Source: Chitinophaga ginsengisegetis (lineage in GTDB: Bacteria > Bacteroidota > Bacteroidia > Chitinophagales > Chitinophagaceae). Taken from it: DNA of 64,000 bases. This document shows positions 18,211 to 27,512 of this stretch, one piece after another. Within the stretch, counting starts at the first letter, position 1, and each line of letters begins with the position of its first letter. Location of the stretch: contig NZ_FUZZ01000001.1 of the NCBI RefSeq assembly GCF_900168065.1, positions 1,302,001-1,366,000 of the forward strand, in the 5' to 3' direction. The translations under genes were made by a program, and so were the position numbers. The notes under the pieces were generated by a model that was not told the DNA's origin, did not search any database, and saw only the letters and a program-made list of their open reading frames with translations.

Positions 18211-18223
18211 TTAGCGCTTTCAA

Positions 18224-18937
18224 TTAAAACTTATCAGTCAGCATTTTTCCGGGAAAGGATTTGCGCGCTGATGGACTAAGCTTCTCCATTGCTGCTTTAT
18301 ACCTCTTATCCTCGTCCTGCCTGGCCAGATAAGTGTAAATCACATAAGCATTGATGTCCGAAGCGGGATTTTCTTCCAGCCACCGCCAGGCTATTTCCAG
18401 GGTTTTATCACGGGCTTCCTGATCCACTTTGGTTTCCCTCTCCAGGAAAGCTTTATCTTTAAAAAGACCTTCATAAGAACCTGTGCTGGCCATCAGCGCC
18501 ATAGCGGTATCGTAAATCGCTTTCTTTCTGCCGAACACCTCCTGACTTTCCATTATCTCCGTGAACCGGGTATAATCTTTCATATACCCATCATTACCTG
18601 AAACGACAGCCGTTTTAAGTTCGCCACGTTTCCCCGTTAGCCGCACTATTCCTGCATCCAGGTACAATGTCCGGTGTTCAGGATTTTGTCCGATTAACCC
18701 TACCCGAAGCACATAGATACCTGCGCCGGGAAGTTTGGTTTTAAACCTGAAAGCATCATTGCTTACAACCGCAGTATCATGAAATCTCTTTCCTTTCAGA
18801 TCAGAACGGGGCCGGAGGTCGGTTAAGATTACTTTTGTACCAGGTTGCAGGTCTTTCAACTCCCCGGTAAATTCCAATTCCTGTGCATTCGTAGTGATGG
18901 CTGTTAAAACCAATATAAACAATGGGATAATTTTCAT
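18224..18937 (-). CDS. DUF4369-type protein without a redoxin domain
   Basis: A protein of about 237 aa with a signal peptide (MKIIPLFILVLTAITTNAQ) followed by a DUF4369-like beta domain (ELEFTGELKDLQPGTKVILT) and a helical region ending LSPSARKSFPGKMLTDKF. The usual C-terminal thioredoxin domain is absent: there is no CxxC anywhere. The gene starts 41 nt after the redoxin at 18979-19497, so the two domains that are normally fused are here separate and in the reverse order. I chose Met at 18937; the longer frame from 18973 lacks a signal peptide at its start. Confidence 0.75.
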   Translation of the reverse strand: MKIIPLFILVLTAITTNAQELEFTGELKDLQPGTKVILTDLRPRSDLKGKRFHDTAVVSNDAFRFKTKLPGAGIYVLRVGLIGQNPEHRTLYLDAGIVRLTGKRGELKTAVVSGNDGYMKDYTRFTEIMESQEVFGRKKAIYDTAMALMASTGSYEGLFKDKAFLERETKVDQEARDKTLEIAWRWLEENPASDINAYVIYTYLARQDEDKRYKAAMEKLSPSARKSFPGKMLTDKF

Positions 18938-18978
18938 TTTGCAATGCTTTAAAAGATAAATTCTTTGAGCCACGTTTT

Positions 18979-19497
18979 TTACCTGCCGTATTTTTCAAAC
19001 AGATCATGCAGCATTTCATCTGTAACATCATGACCGTTTCCGGAAAAGCGAACAATACCCTTAGGATCGACTATGATCATATGGGGTATTCCTACGATCT
19101 TATAATCGTCGTTCCACGCTTTGGCCTTTTGCATCATACTGTAAAATTCAATGGGAGCTTTTTCAAAAACATATACGTCCTCCGGCGCTTCATTTGTAGT
19201 TGAGGCAATGAATGCTATCTTATCTTTGTATTTGCGATGTAGTTCATTAACATGAGCAAACCCGGAAATGCAGGGTCCGCAATGGGTTCCCCAGAAATCC
19301 AGCGCCACAAATTTCCCTTTCATATCCGGTATCTCAGAAAGCCACTCTTCCACTTTCAATGCCGGCGCTTTCGTACCAACAGGCAGTCCTCCTATCATTT
19401 TTGACACCTTTTTTTTCCCGGCTTCACTTTTCGATTGAGCATGAGAACAGGTAACTGCTCCAAGAAGGAGCAATGCCAATACTATTGTTGTTTTCAT
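18979..19497 (-). CDS. Single-domain TlpA-like redoxin
   Basis: This 172-aa protein has a signal peptide (MKTTIVLALLLLGAVTCSHAQ) and one redoxin domain: VGTKAPALKVEEWLSEIPDM, FVALDFWGTHCGPCISGFAH (active-site CGPC), and the cis-Pro motif VGIPHMIIVDPKGIV. The His before CGPC (THCGPC instead of TWCGPC) is unusual and may change the redox potential. It follows susD of locus 2 by 58 nt. Confidence 0.88.
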   Translation of the reverse strand: MKTTIVLALLLLGAVTCSHAQSKSEAGKKKVSKMIGGLPVGTKAPALKVEEWLSEIPDMKGKFVALDFWGTHCGPCISGFAHVNELHRKYKDKIAFIASTTNEAPEDVYVFEKAPIEFYSMMQKAKAWNDDYKIVGIPHMIIVDPKGIVRFSGNGHDVTDEMLHDLFEKYGR

Positions 19498-19555
19498 TTG
19501 TATATTTTTTTAGTGTTCTGCTATTGCCGGATCATTTTTCCAAACAGTCTTTTAA

Positions 19556-21004
19556 TTAAGGGTTCTCAATAAGTAACGGATGCTGAGAGGTAAGTTTTCT
19601 TCCAAACTTCAACACCAGCCGCTCCGGAGTGAGGGTATAAGATTCCACTACATCGCCGGTAACTGAATACAGTTTATGGGTATAATTAATTGTATTGCTA
19701 TAAACCGGATCTGTAGATAAACGACGTACATCGTACCATCTCATACCTTTTAAGGCAAATTCCCTGATCCGTTCTTCCAGGATAAAGCGGACCAACTGCT
19801 GCTGATTAGCCGCAATGCCGGCCGGAACAGCAGCCGCCGCAGCAGGCATCCGGTTGGCCCTTAGTAATTCCACATCAGCTTTTGCACCTGCCAAATCATT
19901 TGCACGTGCTTTCAGTTCAGCACGCATTAAATACATATCCGGCAAACAAATTCCTACTTCTGCACTAAATCTTGGATAGCGTCTCATTCCATTGGGAAAA
20001 ATAACCGTTCCAAAAAGTTCAGTATTCGAATAGATCTGTAACCTGAAATCAGAGGGATCATAAAGGGCTGCAACTTCCGGTCTGCATACAAATGCATTGG
20101 CCGAGCCAATATAAAAAGTGCTTAAACTCATATTCAATATACTTTCCTGATCTTCTCCCAAAAAAGAATTTGGCATTAATGCAGGTCCAAAATATGCAGG
20201 ATCAGCTGGTTGCCAGGTTCCATCCGGACTAAGCGTAACATTATAATCGTATAAACCGACAGGTTTTGTTGCTCCTGTTAAGGCACTGAAAGCCTTATCC
20301 AGGTGCTCACGGGATGCGGTATAATTATGCATGTAGAGATAAACTCTTGCAAGAATTCCTTCGGCAGCAGGCTTTGATATTTTAAGTGAATGGGAGAAAG
20401 GTTTCGATAAATTTGGTAATGCCTCCGTGATATCATTGATGATGAACTCATAAACTTCCTTTACAGTAGCCCTTTTATAATCAGTTTTGGTTACATCAGC
20501 AGCGGTAATAATCGGTACGCCCCAATCAGTAGCTGCTGTTGCCTCATTGTAAGGTTTGCCAAAATCATTTAAAAAGAGCAAATGGCAAACCGCCCTGCCT
20601 ACCTTAGCTTCCGCCATGATCTGGGCCTTTTGTTGTTCAGTGCCGCCAGTGGAAGCATCTATCTCTTCAATGATCTTATTAAAAGCATAGTTCGATTTAA
20701 GATACCCCATTTCCGGCAGGTCGTCCGGCAGCAAGGCATCGCCGATATATTTGAACAGGCGCTGCCTGTATACAGATGCACCACCAAAATAGCTCTGCTG
20801 TGCAGCCACCTCGTCTCCCAGAAACCCTGCGGCTGTTGAAGGGTCTACTTTAGTGGTGTTCAGCAATGCTTCATAATCCTGGGTGGCCTTTGCAATAAGC
20901 GCCCCTTTAGGTTCTACTTCCAGGTATCCTTTTTTACAGGAGACCGTAACTACAATCACTGCTGTGAGAAAGAGTAAAATATATCGTCTGTTTGGAATAC
21001 GCAT
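19556..21004 (-). CDS. SusD/RagB-like outer-membrane lipoprotein (locus 2)
   Basis: This 482-aa protein has a lipoprotein signal (MRIPNRRYILLFLTAVIVVT, VSC lipobox) followed by KKGYLEVEPKG, characteristic of SusD. Its body has AKVGRAVCHLLFLNDFGKPY and AAEGILARVYLYMHNYTASR, and its C-terminal part has LPDMYLMRAELKARANDLAG and RIREFALKGMRWYDVRRL. It is the surface ligand-capture partner of the adjacent SusC, whose stop is 20 nt upstream. The ligand is unknown. Confidence 0.92.
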   Translation of the reverse strand: MRIPNRRYILLFLTAVIVVTVSCKKGYLEVEPKGALIAKATQDYEALLNTTKVDPSTAAGFLGDEVAAQQSYFGGASVYRQRLFKYIGDALLPDDLPEMGYLKSNYAFNKIIEEIDASTGGTEQQKAQIMAEAKVGRAVCHLLFLNDFGKPYNEATAATDWGVPIITAADVTKTDYKRATVKEVYEFIINDITEALPNLSKPFSHSLKISKPAAEGILARVYLYMHNYTASREHLDKAFSALTGATKPVGLYDYNVTLSPDGTWQPADPAYFGPALMPNSFLGEDQESILNMSLSTFYIGSANAFVCRPEVAALYDPSDFRLQIYSNTELFGTVIFPNGMRRYPRFSAEVGICLPDMYLMRAELKARANDLAGAKADVELLRANRMPAAAAAVPAGIAANQQQLVRFILEERIREFALKGMRWYDVRRLSTDPVYSNTINYTHKLYSVTGDVVESYTLTPERLVLKFGRKLTSQHPLLIENP

Positions 21005-21024
21005 AATTTGAATGTTTATCAGGC

Positions 21025-24000
21025 CTAAAATGAAACATGTGCACCCAGGGTAAGGCTACCCTGACCAGTACGTAAGGTTCTACCGGATCCATAGAGTCCG
21101 GAATTCTGGAATTCCGGGTCAATTCCCAGTTTATTTGCTTTCCACAGCATCAGGTTTGACACCTGTGCCCTAAAGGTTATTGCCCGGACCTTCAGCTGGT
21201 TGATTAATTTTTCCGGAAGATTGTAAGCCAGTGTTATATCTCTCACTTTAACAAATGAGGCATTGAACACATTAATGTTGGCAGCAGTATAGTAAGTGGT
21301 ATTTCTATCGCTGTTCTCAGCTTTATTGCCTATGTAGCGGGGAATATTTGTTTTGTTCTCATCTCCGCGGACTTTCCACCTGTCGGCAAATTCTGCATGA
21401 ACGTTGTCATACATTGGTTCGCTCCAAAACGTATTAACATCACGGAACATCACATGACCCAGGTTGTACACCAGGTTAATGTTTAAAGAGAAATCCCTGT
21501 AACTAAAGCCATTTGATAATCCACCAGCCCAAAGCGGTTGCGTGGTTCCCATAAATTTTACATCTGTTGCCTTTGAAGCAACAGGATCAGTGGTGATGGT
21601 TCCATCTGCGAGCCTGATTTGCGGATCCCCGTTGTTGTTCAGTCCTGCATAATCAAATGCGAACAATGAAAAAGCAGGATAGCCTGCCACATAACGCTGA
21701 CTGATCATTTCCGTTCCGGTGGCAATTGTACCCAGGGATTCTATCCGGATAACCTTGTTTTTATTATAGCCCAGGGTGAAATTAGTACTCCAGAAAAAAT
21801 TCTTACCAACCACATTAATCGAGTTCAAACCAATTTCAAACCCCTTATTTTGTATGGATCCCAGGTTCCCTACCACATTCTGATAGCCTGAAAAAGGACT
21901 CACCGGCAGGTTACCCAACAGATCTGTTGTATTTTTGATATAAGCATCTATGGATCCGCCTAATCTTCCTCCGAGTAAACCAAAATCTACCCCGGCGTTT
22001 TTAATGACGGTACTCTCCCAGGTTAGTTTATCGTTACCCGGCGTGCCGATAATCAGCCCCATGCCTGTTACATAATACGGGCCTGCATCCGCTTTTAAAA
22101 TATCGTAAGATGCAGCTGTACCCGGTTGCGGCGCATTTCCTGCAACGCCATAAGTAGCCCTCAGATCAAGTCTGTTTAACCAGTCATTACCCGGCATAAA
22201 TGACTCTTCACCAAGTCTCCATTTTCCGCCTATACTCCACACCGGTCTGTTTTGTGCAGATTTATCCCTGCCAAACAAATTGCTCTGATCATTTCTCCAG
22301 CTACCATTCAGTGTATATTTACCCATGTAGCTGTAACTCAGGTTTGAATAATAAGAGCTGGTTCTGACTACAGGTGATTCTCCCCCGGTAAAATTCTGAT
22401 CTAAAAATGTAGCGGCATTGGTTATTGTACCATCCACTCCGGCGTTTAATGTTTTGTAATCTATCGGCTGTCCAATCTGCAGTTTATCGTCCCAGCCTCT
22501 TACAATGATCTGTGTTGCTCTTCCATACTGTGAAGTGGCCTCTTGTCCGGCGAGCACGGTTAACTGATGTTTTTGCCAGTTCTGATCAAAAACAAGCTGG
22601 TTCCTGATGGAGTAATTTTTCAGGTAGGAGTTATTCTCTGTTAGTCTGCCGCCACTGTTTGGCAGATAATAAACAGGGGCTTCTCCGGGCACCGCCACGG
22701 TAAAGTCCAGCAATTCCCTACGCACGGTATAACTGTTGGCGTCCAAAAACCCTGTTGCGTTGGCCGACAAAATATTGTACCCATAGTTTCCTTCAAAACG
22801 CAGGTTTTTCAGAATCTTAACGGTACCTCCTCCTACTATCCTGCTGTATAGCTGGTCACTTTTATTATAGCCGAGGTTACGCTCATTGAGCGGGTTATAT
22901 TCAAGGTTAATCCCGCTCCGGTTCTGATAATCCAGTCTTCTTGCGTCGCTGAAATCCCCCATATGATTAATGGTTAAGGGATTACCGGCAGCATCTTTGA
23001 ATAACTGATAAGGAACAAAGTTTGGACTTAACGATATATCAATGGGAGATGAAGTTTGGCTATTGCTGATATCGGTAATCAGGAAAAGCGAGATGCTTTT
23101 GTTGAGAACAAGATCCTGGCGAAAGTTGATTTTATAAAGATCATCCTTTTGACCGGGTTGATTTGATCTGGTTCCGGTATAGCTGACGGATCCATAAAAT
23201 GCATACGCCTTTCCCCCGCCGGATACAGAAATGGTTTGGTTGGTCAGTGTGGCATTCCGGTAAAAAAGGTCTGCAATTTCACCTGTGTTGTTTATGGCAG
23301 CCAGGCTATCCAGGCTTTTGGTTTCCTGCGCAGCGGAAATCAGCCCGGCCTCCCTGTTGTACTGGATAACCTGATGAGGGCGTAACGCTGCTAACTGTGA
23401 TGCCAAACCAAAGGGATAACTGGCTTTACTCTGCTGAAATACCTCTCCGGAGGCGGTAATGAAATCCCTGCTGTTCAGTCTTTGGATATAGTTCAGGTCC
23501 GGCTTTCCCTGAAAATTTACAAATCCATCATATTCAATACTCAGCTTATTACCGGCTTTCCCTTTTTTTGTGGTAACCACGATAACGCCATTAGCGGCCC
23601 TTGTACCCCATATAGAAGCGGCCGTTGCATCTTTTAGCACCGTAATATCTTCCACATCCTGTGTATTGATAGCGGATATATTATCCTGGGGAACACCGTC
23701 GACCACAATCAACGGGCTTCTGCTGGCGCCGCCTGGTACGGCGTTGCCAAACTCATCATATAGGCCAATTGTTGCCAGTCCCCGTACTAAAAAAGGGTTC
23801 TGACTGGCACTGGGCGCGTTATTCACAACCAATCCGGGTACAAGTCCATCTAATCTCGAAAGGATATTTGCACTACCGGAACGGTTCTTCATAATATCCA
23901 AATTAGGTTTGGAAAAAGAACCTGCACTTCGTTCCCTTGAAATTTTCTGGTACCCGGTAGAAACTATTTCCGCAGCTTCCAATACTGTTTCAACTGCATT

Positions 24001-24633
24001 GAGTGTAATCTTTATGGCTTCCTCGCCGGTGATTTTTACTTCTTTCTCTTCGAAGCCAATGTAGCTTACTACAATAACTGCCCCCGGTTCAACAGCTATC
24101 TGAAAGTTCCCGTGCTCATCGCTGACGGCGCTTACCTTTTGCCCTTTTACCCGGATTGTTGCGCCTATCAATGGTTGTTTGTCGTCGCCCAAAACAGTAC
24201 CGGAAAGTTTTATGGGAACGACAAAATCCGATGCCTTCACCGGCTTCTCCCGGTATTTGATTAAAATATTTCCTTTAGAAATTTCGTAACTCAGCTGCTC
24301 CTGTTTCAGAACAGTTTTTAAAAAATCTTCTACAGGCATATTACGTGCCTCTAAGGTAACGGAACCGGCGTTTTTGATTTGTTCACTATTGTAAAAAACG
24401 CTTAAACCGGTTTGCTTCTCAATAATTTTAAAAACGTTTGATAAAGGCATTTTCTTTGCGCTCAAAGTGACTGATTGAGCTATGGCTGATGCCTGCACCT
24501 GAAAAAAAGCGACAGTTAGAAAAACGATTGTTAGTTTCATAGCTAACAGTATTTTGGTTGATAGCCCCGGCCCCGTGCATTCATTCGGAGATACACCGGC
24601 TCCTGACGGCTGGTTTAAAGCAGAAAATTGCAT
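21025..24633 (-). CDS. SusC/RagA TonB-dependent receptor with STN domain (locus 2)
   Basis: This 1202-aa receptor has a 31-residue extension before its signal peptide (MKLTIVFLTVAFFQVQASA), an STN domain (SNVFKIIEKQTGLSVFYNSE), a carboxypeptidase-regulatory-like domain (GDDKQPLIGATIRVKGQKVS) and a plug with ILSRLDGLVPGLVV, then VEDITVLKDATAASIWGTRA. The barrel ends TLGAHVSF. It pairs with SusD for TonB-driven import and, through STN, should signal to the upstream FecR. It is a full-length paralogue of the locus 1 receptor. Confidence 0.95.
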   Translation of the reverse strand: MQFSALNQPSGAGVSPNECTGPGLSTKILLAMKLTIVFLTVAFFQVQASAIAQSVTLSAKKMPLSNVFKIIEKQTGLSVFYNSEQIKNAGSVTLEARNMPVEDFLKTVLKQEQLSYEISKGNILIKYREKPVKASDFVVPIKLSGTVLGDDKQPLIGATIRVKGQKVSAVSDEHGNFQIAVEPGAVIVVSYIGFEEKEVKITGEEAIKITLNAVETVLEAAEIVSTGYQKISRERSAGSFSKPNLDIMKNRSGSANILSRLDGLVPGLVVNNAPSASQNPFLVRGLATIGLYDEFGNAVPGGASRSPLIVVDGVPQDNISAINTQDVEDITVLKDATAASIWGTRAANGVIVVTTKKGKAGNKLSIEYDGFVNFQGKPDLNYIQRLNSRDFITASGEVFQQSKASYPFGLASQLAALRPHQVIQYNREAGLISAAQETKSLDSLAAINNTGEIADLFYRNATLTNQTISVSGGGKAYAFYGSVSYTGTRSNQPGQKDDLYKINFRQDLVLNKSISLFLITDISNSQTSSPIDISLSPNFVPYQLFKDAAGNPLTINHMGDFSDARRLDYQNRSGINLEYNPLNERNLGYNKSDQLYSRIVGGGTVKILKNLRFEGNYGYNILSANATGFLDANSYTVRRELLDFTVAVPGEAPVYYLPNSGGRLTENNSYLKNYSIRNQLVFDQNWQKHQLTVLAGQEATSQYGRATQIIVRGWDDKLQIGQPIDYKTLNAGVDGTITNAATFLDQNFTGGESPVVRTSSYYSNLSYSYMGKYTLNGSWRNDQSNLFGRDKSAQNRPVWSIGGKWRLGEESFMPGNDWLNRLDLRATYGVAGNAPQPGTAASYDILKADAGPYYVTGMGLIIGTPGNDKLTWESTVIKNAGVDFGLLGGRLGGSIDAYIKNTTDLLGNLPVSPFSGYQNVVGNLGSIQNKGFEIGLNSINVVGKNFFWSTNFTLGYNKNKVIRIESLGTIATGTEMISQRYVAGYPAFSLFAFDYAGLNNNGDPQIRLADGTITTDPVASKATDVKFMGTTQPLWAGGLSNGFSYRDFSLNINLVYNLGHVMFRDVNTFWSEPMYDNVHAEFADRWKVRGDENKTNIPRYIGNKAENSDRNTTYYTAANINVFNASFVKVRDITLAYNLPEKLINQLKVRAITFRAQVSNLMLWKANKLGIDPEFQNSGLYGSGRTLRTGQGSLTLGAHVSF

Positions 24634-24817
24634 AACTTTGTCCTGGTTTGGTTGATAAATAAGCAGTTCTTCTTCGAGTGAAAATTGTTTTTATTGGTTG
24701 ACCAAATAATCCTACCGGAGATGTTACCAGCATCTTCGGTTTTTTATTTGATCCCCCTGGTTTACTTACTATGAAATTGTAATGGTTGTTATGGCACAGG
24801 AATTAATATCTCTGAAA

Positions 24818-26008
24818 TCAGTTATTCAATATAACCAGCCTGTTGTTAGCTTCCAGCCTGTAACGCAGGCCCACTCCTTCAAGGAAATGCAGCACCTCAG
24901 ACAAAGGTAAATTCCTTTTAAAAGTACCTCCAAACTGAATTTCACGAACAGGCCGTTCATACACAACCTGTATATCATACCATCTTGCCAGTTGCCGCAT
25001 GGCTTCTTCAAACGGCTTATTATCAAAATTAAATACTCCATTTTTCCAGGCCAGGTCCTGTTCAAGATCGGCAGCCATCACTTTACCGGAGCGGTAGGCT
25101 TGTCCCGGTTTCAATACCGTGGATCCAATTTTCACGCTTCCTTCCAGCAACGATATTTTATCTGCAACCTCATCAGCATAGGCATTTACGTTGAAACTGG
25201 TGCCAAGCACCTGGATGGTGGTTCCCCTGGTTTTTACGAAGAAGGGTCTGTTGTGATCAGGCGCTACTTCCAGGTAAGATTCGCCGGAAATCTCTATTGT
25301 TCTGTGCCCGGTGAATGCAGTAGGGAATCGCACACTCGATGCGGCGTTTAGCCATACTTTGGTGCCATCGGGTAAGATCAGTTGATATTGCCCCCCTTTT
25401 GGCGTACTGACTTTATTATACAATTGCTCTCCACCGGTGTTCCGGCCTTCATATGCAAGCATGCCTGCATCCCGCTTAATGATCTTTAAACCTCCCTGGC
25501 TGGCGAGGGATCCGTTGGCTGCGCTGTCGAGAACAATAGTGCTGCCATCAGACAACGTCAGCGTAGCCTTATTGCCCCCCGGAAGAATATCCGGCTGCAC
25601 CTTTGAAGGGGCGAGGGCCATTTCTTTTTTGGGCGGCTGGTGCCTCAAATATAATACGGTTGCGGCTCCGGCCAATAGTAGAATCATGGCTGCATAACGG
25701 AGCCAGGTGCTTCGGAGCGGGAAAGGAGAACGATGATTAACCGCAGACTCAGTGTCTGCGGTTAGAGGCAACAAACCAGTGGTTGGTTCTGATTTCAATA
25801 TTGCTGATAGTATTTCTGCAGTTCTTTCTTCCGGGATTTTTTTCAGACCCACGGGGTCCATTTCTAATTTATCTAATATCTCTACAGATAACCACTCATG
25901 ATAGCTGCGATTCTGCAACATGAGCGCAAACTCACGCTCCTCTTCCGGAAGAAGGGTGCCTTCTACATATTTATCCAGTAGTTCAAGAAAATAATGCCGT
26001 GTATCCAT
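24818..26008 (-). CDS. FecR-family anti-sigma factor (locus 2)
   Basis: This 396-aa protein has a cytoplasmic N-terminus (ELLDKYVEGTLLPEEEREFA), one membrane segment (YAAMILLLAGAATVLYL, about 95-112), a FecR domain (LPDGTKVWLNAASSVRFPTA; ISGESYLEVAPDHNRPFFVK) and a C-terminal DUF4974 domain (NGVFNFDNKPFEEAMRQLAR). It is expected to restrain the sigma factor encoded 71 nt upstream and to receive the STN signal of the following SusC. The linker before the membrane segment is encoded by an inverted repeat at 25738-25764. Confidence 0.93.
   Translation of the reverse strand: MDTRHYFLELLDKYVEGTLLPEEEREFALMLQNRSYHEWLSVEILDKLEMDPVGLKKIPEERTAEILSAILKSEPTTGLLPLTADTESAVNHRSPFPLRSTWLRYAAMILLLAGAATVLYLRHQPPKKEMALAPSKVQPDILPGGNKATLTLSDGSTIVLDSAANGSLASQGGLKIIKRDAGMLAYEGRNTGGEQLYNKVSTPKGGQYQLILPDGTKVWLNAASSVRFPTAFTGHRTIEISGESYLEVAPDHNRPFFVKTRGTTIQVLGTSFNVNAYADEVADKISLLEGSVKIGSTVLKPGQAYRSGKVMAADLEQDLAWKNGVFNFDNKPFEEAMRQLARWYDIQVVYERPVREIQFGGTFKRNLPLSEVLHFLEGVGLRYRLEANNRLVILNN
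25738..25764. repeat. 11-bp perfect inverted repeat inside fecR (locus 2)
   Basis: The arms 25738-25748 and 25754-25764 are exact complements around five bases. They encode part of the linker between the sigma-binding region and the membrane segment. A stable hairpin in the mRNA is likely; function is unknown. Confidence 0.6.
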
Positions 26009-26079
26009 CCGGAAGTTCCCCTTTTAATACTAAAGACCGGCAGGTGTCATAAATGGAGTACAGGGAGCGCAAAAATTTT

Positions 26080-26670
26080 TTAATAATTCATTAAAATAAA
26101 TAAAATTATAAAAAGGTCGCCCCGCTGTTTAAGATAAGACCGGATACCCTGCCGGGCCCTTTGCATATGAGTCTTTACAGTTAAAACCGAAATGCCGAGA
26201 CGGTCTGCAATAGCCTCGTAGCTTAACTTTTCCTGTTTGGCCAGGGAGAATACCATCCTTTGCTGCTGCGGAAGAGAAAGGAGCGCTTCATTCAGCACCA
26301 GGAGCAGCTGCTCCTGGTGCTGCGCTATTTCAGTTATAGGCTGGGTTGGACCGGCCTGGCTGCCCCAGGCATGTTCCAGCGCTTTGTTATTTGCCCATTT
26401 TTCCAGGTATTTGATCACCTGGTTCCGGCTGAGAATAAATAACCAGGACCTGAAATCGTCCAGTTCCTCCAGTGACTCCCTTTTTTTCCAGACAGTCAGA
26501 AATACTTCCTGAACAATTTCCTCTGCAATCGTATCGTCCTTTGAATAAAGTCCGGCAACGTGATAAACCCTGTCCTTATATTCCAAAAATAATTGTTCAA
26601 ATGCCTGGTGAGAACCAGCGGCCACCTGCCGGAGCAGTTCTTTTTCGCTATCTTTCTGTAAGTACACCAA
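26080..26670 (-). CDS. ECF RNA polymerase sigma-70 factor (locus 2)
   Basis: This 196-aa protein has region 2 (HQAFEQLFLEYKDRVYHVAG and IVQEVFLTVWKKRESLEELD) and a region 4 helix-turn-helix (LPQQQRMVFSLAKQEKLSYE and IADRLGISVLTVKTHMQRAR), with the short hydrophobic tail LFIILFILMNY typical of the family. It heads the locus 2 series sigma-fecR-susC-susD-redoxins. The linker between regions 2 and 4 is encoded by a perfect 30-bp palindrome. Confidence 0.94.
   Translation of the reverse strand: MVYLQKDSEKELLRQVAAGSHQAFEQLFLEYKDRVYHVAGLYSKDDTIAEEIVQEVFLTVWKKRESLEELDDFRSWLFILSRNQVIKYLEKWANNKALEHAWGSQAGPTQPITEIAQHQEQLLLVLNEALLSLPQQQRMVFSLAKQEKLSYEAIADRLGISVLTVKTHMQRARQGIRSYLKQRGDLFIILFILMNY
26293..26322. 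repeat. Perfect 30-bp palindrome inside the locus 2 sigma gene
   Basis: Bases 26293-26307 are the exact reverse complement of 26308-26322 with no spacer. On the coding strand this encodes HQEQLLLVLN-like linker residues between sigma regions 2 and 4. Confidence 0.8.
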
Positions 26671-26764
26671 ATGCAGTGTTTATTGGTTGGAGGGTAAAGT
26701 TATAGGAAAATAGACACATGTCAGGTGGTTTTACATAAGAAGGTATAAAACAAACCGCTCAGCA

Positions 26765-27325
26765 CTACATAAACTCCGCCTGCATACTTAACAATATTAA
26801 TACCACCACTAACTTATCTGCCACAAATTTCTCGCGCAGTACCTGGTTTGCCAGGCTCAGGTGTTTCTCGATTGCTTTTACACTCACCTTTAGCTGGTCG
26901 GCAATTTCCTGGTGCGTGTAACCATGTTGCTGTTTGAGGAGGAATATCTTACGGCGCTTCTCCGGTAAGGTGTTAATCACTTCATGAAAACTACGCCATC
27001 CATCTTTAAACAGGAGGTCTTCTTCAAAAGATACAGAAAGCGGTTGCTTTTCATTAAAGGCGGCATCGCGTAACAAACGTCTTGCTTCTTTCTGATTATG
27101 ATTCACTACAATACGGTAAACATAGGTGCGTAACAAGGGATAGATCATAGCATCGTCTTTCAGCGAAGGCAGGTTATCCCATACCTTAATGAAACACTCC
27201 TGCACAAGGTCTTCCACTATAAGGGGATCTTTAGTATATCGCTTTACAAAATGATAAAGGCGGTCCTTATTCTCCAGGTAGATCCGCTTAAACCTTTCCT
27301 CCAGGTGAAGTGATTGCGTGTCCAT
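26765..27325 (-). CDS. ECF RNA polymerase sigma-70 factor (locus 3)
   Basis: This 186-aa protein has region 2 (LENKDRLYHFVKRYTKDPLI and VEDLVQECFIKVWDNLPSLK) and region 4 (LPEKRRKIFLLKQQHGYTHQ and EIADQLKVSVKAIEKHLSLA). It is divergent from the FecR gene at 27513, an arrangement that makes that FecR its probable anti-sigma partner. It is 94 nt upstream of, and on the same strand as, the locus 2 sigma gene, so read-through into locus 2 is possible. Confidence 0.93.
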   Translation of the reverse strand: MDTQSLHLEERFKRIYLENKDRLYHFVKRYTKDPLIVEDLVQECFIKVWDNLPSLKDDAMIYPLLRTYVYRIVVNHNQKEARRLLRDAAFNEKQPLSVSFEEDLLFKDGWRSFHEVINTLPEKRRKIFLLKQQHGYTHQEIADQLKVSVKAIEKHLSLANQVLREKFVADKLVVVLILLSMQAEFM

Positions 27326-27501
27326 ATTGCTGATGCTTCCCGTTATCCGGGAGCTACAAAGTTGGAAAAGATTTATCTTTTGTTGCTGCTCCGGTAAAAG
27401 ATAATGATTAATTCATACACCATCTCCCCCAATGTTATCCTAATGTTAACTCCACTTTTCGCGGTAGGGTTTTGCTGTGCCCGTGCTGTGTTATTATAAG
27501 C

Positions 27502-27507
27502 GGAGGT
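27502..27507 (+). promoter_or_regulatory. Strong Shine-Dalgarno site of the locus 3 fecR
   Basis: GGAGGT lies 5 nt before the ATG at 27513 and favours that start over the ATG at 27522. Such sites are uncommon in Bacteroidota. Confidence 0.6.
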
Positions 27508-27512
27508 TTTAA

